DNA of 45,497 bases from CAYRAV01 sp964422365. GTDB lineage: Bacteria; Bacillota; Clostridia; Lachnospirales; Lachnospiraceae. The notes under the pieces are model-generated. The model was not told the origin of the DNA. It did no database searches and saw only the letters and a program-made list of their open reading frames with translations. This document shows positions 25,338 to 33,792 of this stretch, piece by piece. The stretch spans positions 1 through 45,497 of the forward strand of contig CAYRAV010000020.1 of NCBI GenBank assembly GCA_964422365.1, written 5' to 3'. Each line of letters opens with the position of its first letter. Positions within the stretch are counted from its first letter, which is position 1. The translations under genes and the position numbers were made by a program.

Positions 25338-27038
25338 TCATTCATACCAAAATTTTTTCATATCATATTTTTTTACAAATGCACAAGTATCAGGTAATTC
25401 AAAAATACGAATATCCTTGTTTTCTTTATCTCTTTCTGTAAAATTTTTATTGTCAGGCAGTGTATATATTCTGTTTGTCTCTTTATTGTAAAAACTTCCA
25501 TTATTTTTACAATATGGTACATCTGCATTATCTTCCAGCCCGTATAAACCTGCCGTCTCATCCACCAGATATTGATACCAGTAAGAAGCCGGCTTATGAC
25601 TGCTGTTAAATACATATAAATAATAAGAACCTTCTCCTAATGTTGAATCATTTTCCAATTCCATATAAGTCTGCTGATACTGTGTTGGAAATACTTCTGG
25701 TACTTCAAGCTTTGTTTCTAATACTTTTTCCTCTTCTGCTGCTTCTTCTTGTGCCTGCTCTTCTAACTCACTTTGTCCCTGCTTTTCATATAAATATTTT
25801 TTATATGGTGTCTTTTTCCATCCACTCTCTTCACCAATAATATATTTTACCTCTGGTTTTGCACTATTAATACTGTTTATACGAATAATAGAAGACATGT
25901 TCCTGCTGCTTACAATAATACCATCCCCAGATGTACTAACCAGAGAATTTAATCCAATCCAATCTGCTTTCTTCTTATTTTCTCCCTTCTGTGTATTTTT
26001 TAATACTTTCGGAAAAATTTCTGTAAAATCCAATAATTCTTTTGTCTTCCCTGTTTTTAAGTCTAGTGAAACGATCAAATCGCTTACTGTTTTCCGCTTC
26101 TTACTATCTTTGCTTGCAATCATTAAAATCTGACCATATCCATTGTAAACAAACCGTTCCTGATTATATCCCTTAAACCGCCACACATCTTCTACTTGTC
26201 CCAATGCATTGACAGATGCAAAGGCATTTTTATGAATGGCATATATCATTTTATTATTTTGAAATAACACCTGGCTTGTTTTTGATTGTTCTAATGGCAG
26301 TTCTCCTCTTAATACCCCTGAATTATCATATAACCATATATATTTTTCTCCCAAAAGATAATAAAATCCATTCGCTTGTTTTTCTTCTGTCAATTCTTCT
26401 CCTTTTTTCGAAACCAGCTGTACTTTTGCCTTCGACTGTAAATCAGGCACTTTTATAGAAAATATCTTCGTTTCTACCAATTTTTTCGATTTATTGTACA
26501 TCTTCCATATCATATAATTGGTTTTTCCAGGCACAAAACCAGTAATCTGATACTGATGTTCCCTGGTCAGATTGTCTTTCCCTTCATTTTTTAATGTCCT
26601 TGTAAAATCCGGAATACTATCTTCTTCCACTCTGATTGTATAGCGTATACTTACTGGTTCTGTTGTTTCAAAATATGCATACAAAGACAAATTATTTGTA
26701 CCATATACATTCCATACCAGCATCGGTTTCTCAAATACAGCATCTATTCCCCGTTTTTTCTTATCTAATAATTTTCTTCTTTCTGAAGAAACAGATGTAT
26801 CATAAATTTTAGATAACGGAATGGAATCTAACTCTAACATTTCTGCTGGTTCTGCCTTTGCTAAATCATACTCCTCCTTCGTTCCATCTTCAGGAAGCAA
26901 ATCCAACTCTTCCGCCGCCGCTTTCTCTTCTCCCTTACTTTCACTCTGATTCATACGGGACAGCCCAAAGGTAATGCCTCCTAACACGCCCAATGTTAAA
27001 ATCGTTGTAATGACTATTGTTAACACTATTTTTTTCAT
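25338..27038 (-). CDS. Arylsulfotransferase (ASST)-like surface protein
   Basis: A 566-residue protein with an N-terminal signal anchor (about 4-27), an Ig-like segment (about 90-195, MLVWNVYGTNNLSLYAYFETTEP) and a beta-propeller-like body. The stretch DWIGLNSLVSTSGDGIIVSSRNMSSIIRI is the hallmark of bacterial aryl-sulfate sulfotransferases, which move sulfate between phenols without PAPS. A low-complexity Glu-rich insertion (about 420-450) is unusual. I could not confirm the active-site histidine pattern by eye, so activity is uncertain. It lies between a membrane glycerophosphodiesterase and a small membrane protein, suggesting an envelope role. Confidence 0.75.
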   Translation of the reverse strand: MKKIVLTIVITTILTLGVLGGITFGLSRMNQSESKGEEKAAAEELDLLPEDGTKEEYDLAKAEPAEMLELDSIPLSKIYDTSVSSERRKLLDKKKRGIDAVFEKPMLVWNVYGTNNLSLYAYFETTEPVSIRYTIRVEEDSIPDFTRTLKNEGKDNLTREHQYQITGFVPGKTNYMIWKMYNKSKKLVETKIFSIKVPDLQSKAKVQLVSKKGEELTEEKQANGFYYLLGEKYIWLYDNSGVLRGELPLEQSKTSQVLFQNNKMIYAIHKNAFASVNALGQVEDVWRFKGYNQERFVYNGYGQILMIASKDSKKRKTVSDLIVSLDLKTGKTKELLDFTEIFPKVLKNTQKGENKKKADWIGLNSLVSTSGDGIIVSSRNMSSIIRINSINSAKPEVKYIIGEESGWKKTPYKKYLYEKQGQSELEEQAQEEAAEEEKVLETKLEVPEVFPTQYQQTYMELENDSTLGEGSYYLYVFNSSHKPASYWYQYLVDETAGLYGLEDNADVPYCKNNGSFYNKETNRIYTLPDNKNFTERDKENKDIRIFELPDTCAFVKKYDMKKFWYE

Positions 27039-27157
27039 ATATGTTCCCCCTTTAGTTATTCATTATTTAAATTTACTTTACTAATCATAAGTTATTCTAT
27101 ACTTATCTTTTTCCAGACATGTTATGTTGTCACAGTTTAGCCATTGTCTCTTACATT

Positions 27158-29083
27158 TTATCTTAGCACCAGCTGCAGCAAACCAAATAATGTACTGTTA
27201 TCATCCTCATCATACAAAAATTCTTTTACTGCTAATGGAACATCTGTAATAATATTATCGACACCTAATTGACTCATTCTGTTCATTTCTTTCTTTGTAT
27301 TAACGGTCCATACATGCACTTCCTTGCCCCGCTTATGTGCTCTTCTTAAGATACCTTCTGTAACAAAACTAGACTTCATGCTAAAAAAATCAATATTATC
27401 ATCATCAAAGTAATTACCATATGCACTGGAAATAATATATCCTGTCCGAATATCCGGATTTAATTCTTTTACTATCTGAAGTGTTTTCTGATAGATTGAT
27501 GTAATAATACACTGTTTTTGAAATCCATACCGTTCTATCAGTTCTACCACTTTTCTTTCCAATTCATCTGTATTTTTCTTAGATTTAATTTCAATATTTA
27601 ATTTTATTCTTCCTTTACATAATTCTACTACTTCCTCGAGCTTTGGTATCTCTGTTCCTATAAATTCACTGCCAAACCATCCCCCTGCTTCAAAACTCTT
27701 TAGTTCCTCATATGTGTAATCTGCCACAGTTCCTTTTACCCTGGCAGTGCGCCACAAACTATTGTCATGCATCAGTACAATTTCTCCATCTTTTGTCAAT
27801 TGTACATCTATTTCTGCATAATCTACCATATTTTCTATTGCTGCCTTTATAGCAGGAATTGTATTTTCCGGAGCCTCTTTAGAGCACCCTCTGTGGGCAG
27901 TAATTTTAATAGTATCCATAGAATCAAAGATTCTCTCTCTTCCATTATAAATCGTGTCATAAGTAAAAAAGATATCCAGACATAGCAGAAAAAATGCAGA
28001 ACATAAAATCAATTTTCTATGAGCAATTCTTTTATGTTCCTCTTTTGCCATCTCATGCTCCACAATATTATGTTCCTCTCCAATTTCTTCTTTACAGATA
28101 CAATAAGCAGCTATGATAAAAGCTATGTGCAATAAACTGCCAATCATTCCTATAAAGCATACAATATAAATCAAAATATGGTCATACATAGTCCAGTACA
28201 CAGAAATTTTCAGTTCACTTGGAATAAACAATAAAACGATTACTGCTCCTGCTGTTAAAGCAGCAATGCATAGACAAATCAAAAAAATGGTAGTAATCGC
28301 CTGCAATGAAATACTGCACAGGAAAATTCTCATAATATGATTCTTCCATAAATTTCTGCTTTTTCTTCTTGCCTCTTTTCTTGTCATTCCTTCTAAAATC
28401 ATATAAGGTAATTCCCAAAAATGAAGCATTGCTTCAATGACTCCTAATACTACTACTATAGCTAAAATCTCTTTTACAATTCCAATCTTAAGAAAAGAGT
28501 TTAAAATATACTTAGGCATTCTAAATTTGCTGAAAATCCATACAATAATTGGAATGTTTAAAAATAAAGTTAAAATCCATGTATCCGGCAATAATAATAC
28601 ATTTTTCGGCTTTACTAACATAAGAAATCTTTTTCCTGTAAACATTACAATATGCCAGATAGTACAGTTTTCCTGTTTTCTCCAATGATACAGCATACTC
28701 ACTGCCAATGTTGCTAACCACAACAACACAATTCCCACAACGGCCAATATACAAAATATACTGAAAATTACTAATGGTTTTTCAAAAAAGTCCATCATTA
28801 ATTCTGAAGTCAGATAACTATATCCGACTTTCCTTAATACTCGGTAGGATATATGATCAAAAACAGGCAAAAGTACAAGCATGGCTGCTATCATATAAAA
28901 TAATTCCAATCCCAAATAAGCTGTTATACGATAAAAAAATAGTTCTTTTGTTAATACCATAATTGATTTTTTACGTTTCTTTTTGCCAGTTTTTTTATGT
29001 CCTCTTTCTTCTGTTTTTATATTATCTTCAGAGTGCTCTTCTAACTCCTGATATTCTTCCTTTTTCTCTTTCTCCTTACTCAT
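27158..29083 (-). CDS. Membrane-anchored glycerophosphodiester phosphodiesterase
   Basis: Hydrolyses glycerophosphodiesters to glycerol 3-phosphate and an alcohol. The 641-residue protein begins with a charged tail, then a GDPD-associated membrane region of about eight helices (about 48-375). The catalytic TIM barrel (about 385-625) follows. It shows ITAHRGCSKEAPENT (His, Arg, Glu, Asn), YAEIDVQLTKDGEIVLMHD (metal Glu/Asp and His), FGSEFIGTEIPKLEEV and VHVWTVNTKKEMNRM. All core catalytic residues are present. The N-terminal membrane half is the form common in Firmicutes, placing the enzyme on the membrane. A ~120-base gap separates it from the ASST-like gene downstream. Confidence 0.93.
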   Translation of the reverse strand: MSKEKEKKEEYQELEEHSEDNIKTEERGHKKTGKKKRKKSIMVLTKELFFYRITAYLGLELFYMIAAMLVLLPVFDHISYRVLRKVGYSYLTSELMMDFFEKPLVIFSIFCILAVVGIVLLWLATLAVSMLYHWRKQENCTIWHIVMFTGKRFLMLVKPKNVLLLPDTWILTLFLNIPIIVWIFSKFRMPKYILNSFLKIGIVKEILAIVVVLGVIEAMLHFWELPYMILEGMTRKEARRKSRNLWKNHIMRIFLCSISLQAITTIFLICLCIAALTAGAVIVLLFIPSELKISVYWTMYDHILIYIVCFIGMIGSLLHIAFIIAAYCICKEEIGEEHNIVEHEMAKEEHKRIAHRKLILCSAFFLLCLDIFFTYDTIYNGRERIFDSMDTIKITAHRGCSKEAPENTIPAIKAAIENMVDYAEIDVQLTKDGEIVLMHDNSLWRTARVKGTVADYTYEELKSFEAGGWFGSEFIGTEIPKLEEVVELCKGRIKLNIEIKSKKNTDELERKVVELIERYGFQKQCIITSIYQKTLQIVKELNPDIRTGYIISSAYGNYFDDDNIDFFSMKSSFVTEGILRRAHKRGKEVHVWTVNTKKEMNRMSQLGVDNIITDVPLAVKEFLYDEDDNSTLFGLLQLVLR

Positions 29084-29160
29084 ACATTACCTTATCCACT
29101 TCACTATACTCAATATGCAGCAGGCATCTGCCCTATGTAGATTCCCCTCAAACACAAAAA

Positions 29161-29181
29161 GTGAAAGGGGCTTTCTTTCAC
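29161..29181 (-). terminator. Terminator after thioredoxin gene
   Basis: GTGAAAG, seven-base loop, CTTTCAC, followed on the minus strand by TTTTTGTGTTTG. It lies about 240 bases beyond the trx stop and before the phosphodiesterase start, a reasonable rho-independent terminator for trx. Confidence 0.55.
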
Positions 29182-29257
29182 ACTTTATTACATTATTATA
29201 TCATTTTCTTTAAAAAGATACAACAAATCCATACATTCCATTTTATTTATGTTATAA

Positions 29258-29296
29258 TTCTGCTTGCAGAAATAGTCATACAATCTGCTTGCAGAA
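29258..29296. promoter_or_regulatory. Pair of CTGCTTGCAG palindromes
   Basis: TTCTGCTTGCAGAA (29258-29271) and ATCTGCTTGCAGAAA (29283-29296) are two near-identical palindromes with centres about 25 bases apart, next to a plus-strand TATAAT. The spacing and symmetry suggest an operator pair, but no plus-strand gene follows. The rest of the 29084-29417 gap holds only the trx terminator and an AAACACACTCTA repeat scrap. Confidence 0.3.
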
Positions 29297-29417
29297 ACAC
29301 ACTCTAAAACAGCTTGTACAACTATTTCCATAATGCCAGCATCCAGCATGAATAATGATTGGCGGCCAAATAGCAGCCTTATTTATCATCAACTTTTTCT
29401 GTAATTGACTTTATAAA

Positions 29418-29726
29418 CTATTGTAATATCTCTAATATTTCTGCTTTAGGCTGTACTCCTACTGTCTGTTTTACAACTTCTCCCTCTTTTATTACAAGCA
29501 AAGTTGGAATAGACATCACATCATATTTCTCTGCCAGTTCTGGTTCTTTGTCTATATCAATTTTACATATTTTTGCATCCTTGACTTCCTCTGATAGTTC
29601 TTCTATGACTGGTGACAACATTTTACACGGCCTACACCAAGCTGCCCAAAAATCAATCAATACTGGTTTTTCTGACTGTAATACCTCCTGTTCGAAATTT
29701 TCCTTTGTAACATGAATTGCTCCCAT
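29418..29726 (-). CDS. trxA: Thioredoxin with WCRPC active site
   Basis: Small disulfide reductase of 102 residues with the full thioredoxin fold: FWAAWCRPCKM (Cys31 and Cys34), KIDIDKEPELAEKYDV, and the cis-proline loop SIPTLLV. The active site is CRPC rather than the canonical CGPC; an extra Arg between the cysteines should shift the redox potential. It is monocistronic here, with its own terminator and paired CAACGTTG-type sites upstream. No reductase gene is adjacent, but the TrxB/AhpF-like protein at 38915-40585 could reduce it. Confidence 0.95.
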   Translation of the reverse strand: MGAIHVTKENFEQEVLQSEKPVLIDFWAAWCRPCKMLSPVIEELSEEVKDAKICKIDIDKEPELAEKYDVMSIPTLLVIKEGEVVKQTVGVQPKAEILEILQ

Positions 29727-29749
29727 AAAATCGCTCCTTTCTTTTATCT

Positions 29750-29798
29750 TTACAACGTTTTTTGCTTTTATTTTTCTTGATTATTCCAACGTTGTAAT
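29750..29798. promoter_or_regulatory. Two AACGTT palindromes upstream of thioredoxin
   Basis: TTACAACGTT (29750-29759) and CCAACGTTGTAA (about 29787-29798) form a long inverted pair, and each contains its own palindromic core. They lie 25-75 bases upstream of the trx start in the probable 5' UTR or promoter. They may be a regulator's paired site. Beyond them the 29800-30030 gap shows nothing I can name. Confidence 0.3.
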
Positions 29799-30034
29799 AT
29801 TTTAGCAGATACTTCTATCCATTTCTGCATGTTCTTTACCCAACTATATTTTTTACAATTAATCATATATTATAACTCAAATTTAGCTTTTCTTATATTC
29901 AAATGCTGGGCCTGCATTTTCACACTGCCATAATAATTTTACCATTCCTATTCTTTATGTCAAGAAGCAAAAGTATTGATGATTCAGCAGCTTATACAAA
30001 ATCAAATAATAATTGATGCTGTTAAAAAAATACT

Positions 30035-30068
30035 TATAGTGTGTTTGAACATTGCTTATTGATGTATA
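30035..30068 (+). repeat. MITE-like repeat remnant, copy 5
   Basis: ATAGTGTGTTTGAACATTGC followed by TTATTGATGTATAC matches the first ~33 bases of the repeat family with two or three differences and a short deletion. No right arm is found before the recombinase gene. It is probably a decayed or truncated copy. Confidence 0.5.
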
Positions 30069-30217
30069 CTATGGCATAATTAGACATTCTCCATACTTTT
30101 TCAATAGCATTTGACATTTTTTCTTAATTTTATACTTATGTAAAAATACTTTTATAATTTTTACTATTTTTCTATTTGAAATTCACAATATAACAGAGCA
30201 ATAGCTTGCCGGAACAG

Positions 30218-31048
30218 CTATAATTCCAGTCTTTCCAGTGCATTCCGTTTTTCTTCCATACTGGTTAATGTATACATTCTGGTCGTTTCTACATTGGAAT
30301 GTCCTAAAATATCTGCTAATTCCAGAATATTTCCTATTTCTTTCATATAGGTTTTGGCAAACAGATGACGAAAACTGTGGGGATATACTTTTTGCGGCTC
30401 TATACCTGCTTTTTTTGCTATTTTTTTTAACATTTTCCAAATTCCGGTTGTATCTAGCGGTTTTTCTCTGCTCCGCCCAAAGAAAAGATATCCACTAGAA
30501 ATTTTTTCTTTTTTACAGTATTCGTGTAATAATTGTATTAAGCTCTCCTGCATATATATTTCTCTATATTTTCCTTTTTTCATAACTATAATTTTTCCAT
30601 TCTCCAATGCCTCTGTTGTCAAATATTGCAGTTCTCCCACTCTCATACCTGTCATTGCCAGTACCTTTAAAATCATATAATTCCGCCAGGATTTTTGTTC
30701 TTTTGCCTCTTCTATCATTTTTTCATATTCCTGTCTGGAAATCACATTTTCCAGGCTGGTTTTTTTCTGTATTCTTATTGTCTTTAATATTAAATCCTCT
30801 CTTTTTACCCACCTCATGAAAACATTTATGGATATAATATAGGAATTCACAGTATTAGGTTTATAATGCTCTACAAGATAGCATTTATACTCCTGCAATG
30901 TACTTTTCTCAACTTCCTTGTTTCCCATATAACTGAGCATTTTTCGGATGTCTTTTACATATTTCTCTAACGTTATCTCACTGTATTCCTGCTCTTTCAT
31001 TTGATTTTGAAATAAAATCAGTTTTTTCTTAATGTCCCATGTTTTCAT
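30218..31048 (-). CDS. Tyrosine recombinase / integrase family protein
   Basis: DNA strand-exchange enzyme of 276 residues. The N-terminal SAM-like core-binding domain (about 1-95) is followed by a catalytic domain with the complete set of residues: Arg136 in TGMRVGEL, Lys near 158, His224 and Arg227 in HSFRHLF, His250 in LGHSNVETT and the nucleophile Tyr259 in RMYT. It looks intact. It has a strong GGGAGG ribosome site. No excisionase, phage or conjugation genes are nearby, and chromosomal XerC/XerD contexts are also absent. It could be a Xer-like resolvase, an orphan integrase or an inversion enzyme. Confidence 0.9.
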   Translation of the reverse strand: MKTWDIKKKLILFQNQMKEQEYSEITLEKYVKDIRKMLSYMGNKEVEKSTLQEYKCYLVEHYKPNTVNSYIISINVFMRWVKREDLILKTIRIQKKTSLENVISRQEYEKMIEEAKEQKSWRNYMILKVLAMTGMRVGELQYLTTEALENGKIIVMKKGKYREIYMQESLIQLLHEYCKKEKISSGYLFFGRSREKPLDTTGIWKMLKKIAKKAGIEPQKVYPHSFRHLFAKTYMKEIGNILELADILGHSNVETTRMYTLTSMEEKRNALERLEL

Positions 31049-31089
31049 AAGGTATTCCTCCCTTTTTTATTATTATCATTTCTGCATGG

Positions 31090-31371
31090 CTAAACTGTTA
31101 CCAATATTATTGTGTCACAATTATAATGATAACTGTCTGAATCTGCTTGTCTATATTTTTGCCATGCCTTATTTATAATATACAAAAAACAAGGAGCTGT
31201 CATACTGGTTGATTTTTGATCACCATGTGTATAACAAACTCCCTGTTCACAAATGATACTATAAAGTCTGGACATACCATAATTCATACCATTCGGTCTG
31301 GCGGGCTTTGTCTCATAAGCTGCGATGAAACTGTCAGGTTCTTCCCACACGATATATGGGATATATGACAT
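31090..31371 (-). CDS. Unknown 93-residue ORF after MATE gene
   Basis: The ATG follows the MATE stop after only three bases (a second TGA), so translation could couple to the exporter. The sequence contains aromatic, Cys and His residues (for example ICEQGVCYTHGD and YHYNCD) with no signal peptide. I recognise no family. Its codon choice is slightly richer in GC than the flanking AT-rich DNA. It could be a real small gene, a fragment of a lost one, or chance. A palindrome ATTGTGTCACAAT (31109-31121) overlaps its 3' end, upstream of the recombinase. Confidence 0.35.
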   Translation of the reverse strand: MSYIPYIVWEEPDSFIAAYETKPARPNGMNYGMSRLYSIICEQGVCYTHGDQKSTSMTAPCFLYIINKAWQKYRQADSDSYHYNCDTIILVTV

Positions 31372-31374
31372 TCA

Positions 31375-32730
31375 TCAATGATGTTGACAGCGGAATGTCG
31401 TTCGCTGCATAACAATCAAAAAGATGATTAAAAAACAGATTGCTGTTACTGCCCATGTAACTGGATATACTTTCGCCACTGATACAAAAGCCATCCCCAT
31501 CCGGCTGATACCAAACAACAGCAAAATCCTTAGTCCACACAATCCTAACATAACAACCAGCATAGATATATTGGAATAACCCATTCCACGCAATGCTCCT
31601 CCTGTAACCTCTAAAAGTGCATATAGCCAATATAAGGGGAATGTAGTCATAAGAATAGATACTCCATGGGCAATTACTGTATGATCCTGAATAAATAATC
31701 TTACTACTGCTTCTGGTATCATTAACACAATCATTGCAATTACAACTGTTATGCCACAGGAAAAAAATATTACCTGCACAGTACCCTTTTTAATTCTGTC
31801 ATATTTTTGTGCTCCGTAATTCTGTCCCACAAATGTAGCAGCTGCCTGCCCGCATGCCATAATAGGAAGATAAATCAGATTTTCGATTTTAAAATAAGCT
31901 GCATAAGCGGCAACCGCATCTTTTCCAAATCCATTGATATAATATTGGACAACCACATTTGACAATGTAACGACAATTGCCTGAATTCCTGCCGGCAAAC
32001 CATACTTTAATATCTTTTTTAATATTCTCCTATCACAATGCATTTCTTTTATGGAAAATCGGATGCTGCCATGACTGCTCATCAGATAATAAAACATTAA
32101 AAATGCAGACACTGATTGAGATATGCTTGTAGCAGCCGCTGCTCCCACAACACCATACTGAAATACTATAATTAGCAATCCATCAGCAAATACATTTGTA
32201 ATTCCTCCGCCTATTAAAATATAAAACGGTATTTTTGAATTGCTGCATGCCCGTAAAATGCTAGAGCCCATATTATAGATGACCATAGGTACCATGCTTA
32301 AAAAATAAATCCTTACATATACAGATGCTTCTTCTAAAATTTCCTCTGGTGTCTGTAAAAAAATCAATATTTTCTCCGCCCACACCAAACCTGCTGCCAT
32401 CAACAGCACACTGCCAATTACACCAATCATAACTGCTGTATGTGCTGTATGAATGACTTCTTCTTTATTTCCTGCTCCCCATGCATGAGCAATTACAATT
32501 CCCACACCGACAGATATTCCCGTAAAGAGACCAATCAGGCAAGTAAAAATCAATCCACTGCTCCCTACTGCCGCCGCAGCAGTTTTGCCAGCAAAGTTTC
32601 CTACAAATAACAAATCCGCTGTATTATATAATTGCTGCACCAGACTGCTTCCTAAAAGCGGCAGTGCAAATAAGAGCAATTGGGGCAGTATTTTTCCTGT
32701 GGTCATATCTTTTGTTATATTTTTTTTCAT
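31375..32730 (-). CDS. MATE-family multidrug/cation exporter
   Basis: Twelve-helix membrane exporter driven by H+ or Na+. The 451 residues carry both MATE halves: LLLFALPLLGSSLVQQLYNTAD at the start and LKYGLPAGIQAIVVTLSNVVVQYYINGFG at the middle. Each begins with the amphipathic P-x-x-x family pattern, and the second also has GQAAATFVGQNYGAQK. I chose the ATG at 32730 because GAGGAG lies six bases upstream and abuts an earlier ATG at 32736. It is the last clear gene of the riboswitch-controlled transport operon. MATE genes under B12 riboswitches are recurrent in clostridia, but the substrate is not known. Confidence 0.93.
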   Translation of the reverse strand: MKKNITKDMTTGKILPQLLLFALPLLGSSLVQQLYNTADLLFVGNFAGKTAAAAVGSSGLIFTCLIGLFTGISVGVGIVIAHAWGAGNKEEVIHTAHTAVMIGVIGSVLLMAAGLVWAEKILIFLQTPEEILEEASVYVRIYFLSMVPMVIYNMGSSILRACSNSKIPFYILIGGGITNVFADGLLIIVFQYGVVGAAAATSISQSVSAFLMFYYLMSSHGSIRFSIKEMHCDRRILKKILKYGLPAGIQAIVVTLSNVVVQYYINGFGKDAVAAYAAYFKIENLIYLPIMACGQAAATFVGQNYGAQKYDRIKKGTVQVIFFSCGITVVIAMIVLMIPEAVVRLFIQDHTVIAHGVSILMTTFPLYWLYALLEVTGGALRGMGYSNISMLVVMLGLCGLRILLLFGISRMGMAFVSVAKVYPVTWAVTAICFLIIFLIVMQRTTFRCQHH

Positions 32731-32748
32731 TTCCATCTCCTCATCCGT

Positions 32749-32832
32749 TCACACTGTCTTTCCACTATGTCCTGCATGGCGATTAGAACGGAATTCTTCT
32801 ATTGCCCTTATATCAACATATCTTTCCCGCAC
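32749..32832 (-). other. Possible 27-codon ORF between nikE-like and MATE genes
   Basis: A GTG frame starts three bases after the upstream ATPase stop and ends just before the MATE ribosome site. It reads RERYVDIRAIEEF then RSNRHAGHSGKTV, a charged and plausible peptide. No clear Shine-Dalgarno precedes it. It fills nearly the whole gap. It could be a small gene, a remnant of an old C-terminal extension, or chance. Confidence 0.22.
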
Positions 32833-32835
32833 GCT

Positions 32836-33792
32836 CTAACATACATGACATGCTGTCTGATGCCCCGGCTTTATTTCTTTTAAATCAGGTTTTTCGGTTT
32901 TACATTTTTCGATGCAGTGGGAACAACGCTTCCAAAATGGGCATCCCTTTGGTACATCTAACGGGCTTGGTACATCTCCTTCCACACTCTCAATGATCTG
33001 TTTTTTATCCATATGTACAGAAAATAATGCATCTAATAGTGCCTTTGTGTAGGGATGCTTTGCTTCTTTCCCTGCTTGTTCTCCTGGAAGTATCTCTACA
33101 ATATTGCCAAGATACATAACTGCAATCTGATGTGCAAATAACTGGATTAACGCAAGATCATGGCAGATAAATACAATACTTATATTTTTTTCTTTCTGGA
33201 GGCGGACCAATAGCTTTATCACTGTTTTTTGAACAGACACATCCAATGCTGATGTTGCCTCATCACACACAAGAATCTCTGGTTCCAAGGAAAGTGCCCT
33301 TGCTATGCTGATTCGCTGTCTCTGTCCTCCACTCATGCTGTGTGGATAACGGTACATAAAATCAGCAGGCAGTTCTACCGTTTCTAGTAGTTCTCGTGCC
33401 TTTGCTTCTTTTTCTCTCTTTTTTAATCTTTTAAAATTGAAAAGCGGTTCTGTAAGAATATCTATTATTTTCATTTTTGGATGAAAAGAGGCCAGAGGGT
33501 CCTGAAACACCATTTGCATATTCTGGCGGTTTAACCATTTCTCTTTTTTCGATAACGATGCAATATTTTTATCATGAAATAATATTTCTCCACTTGTAGG
33601 CTCATCCATCTGAATCAGCATCCGTACAAAGGTTGATTTTCCACAACCGCTTTCTCCTACAATTCCAAGTGTTTTTCCCCGATATACATTCAGGTTAATA
33701 TCATTGCAGGCTGTCAATATTCTATTTTTTGATGCAGGAAACTGTTTTACAATATGATTTGCCTTTAATATGATTTCTGAATCTTTAAACAA
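32836..33792 (-). CDS. Opp/Nik-type ABC transporter ATPase (second ATP subunit)
   Basis: Energises import with the other ATPase. The ~318-residue protein has Walker A GESGCGKST, MVFQDPLASFHP, the signature MSGGQRQR and Walker B LVCDEATSALD. It also has the C-terminal oligopeptide/nickel-family extension (ILPGEQAGKEAKHPYTKALLD ... CPFWKRC ... C) with several cysteines. I favour a TTG start at 33792, seven bases after GGAGG, overlapping the previous gene by eight bases; no ATG exists nearby. OppF and NikE are close homologues, so the substrate must be judged from context. Confidence 0.92.
   Translation of the reverse strand: MFKDSEIILKANHIVKQFPASKNRILTACNDINLNVYRGKTLGIVGESGCGKSTFVRMLIQMDEPTSGEILFHDKNIASLSKKEKWLNRQNMQMVFQDPLASFHPKMKIIDILTEPLFNFKRLKKREKEAKARELLETVELPADFMYRYPHSMSGGQRQRISIARALSLEPEILVCDEATSALDVSVQKTVIKLLVRLQKEKNISIVFICHDLALIQLFAHQIAVMYLGNIVEILPGEQAGKEAKHPYTKALLDALFSVHMDKKQIIESVEGDVPSPLDVPKGCPFWKRCSHCIEKCKTEKPDLKEIKPGHQTACHVC

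Noticed and set aside
31334..31630. 98-codon minus-strand frame overlapping the MATE gene end.
   Set aside because: It is a shadow of the MATE gene, which has clear family motifs through this region.
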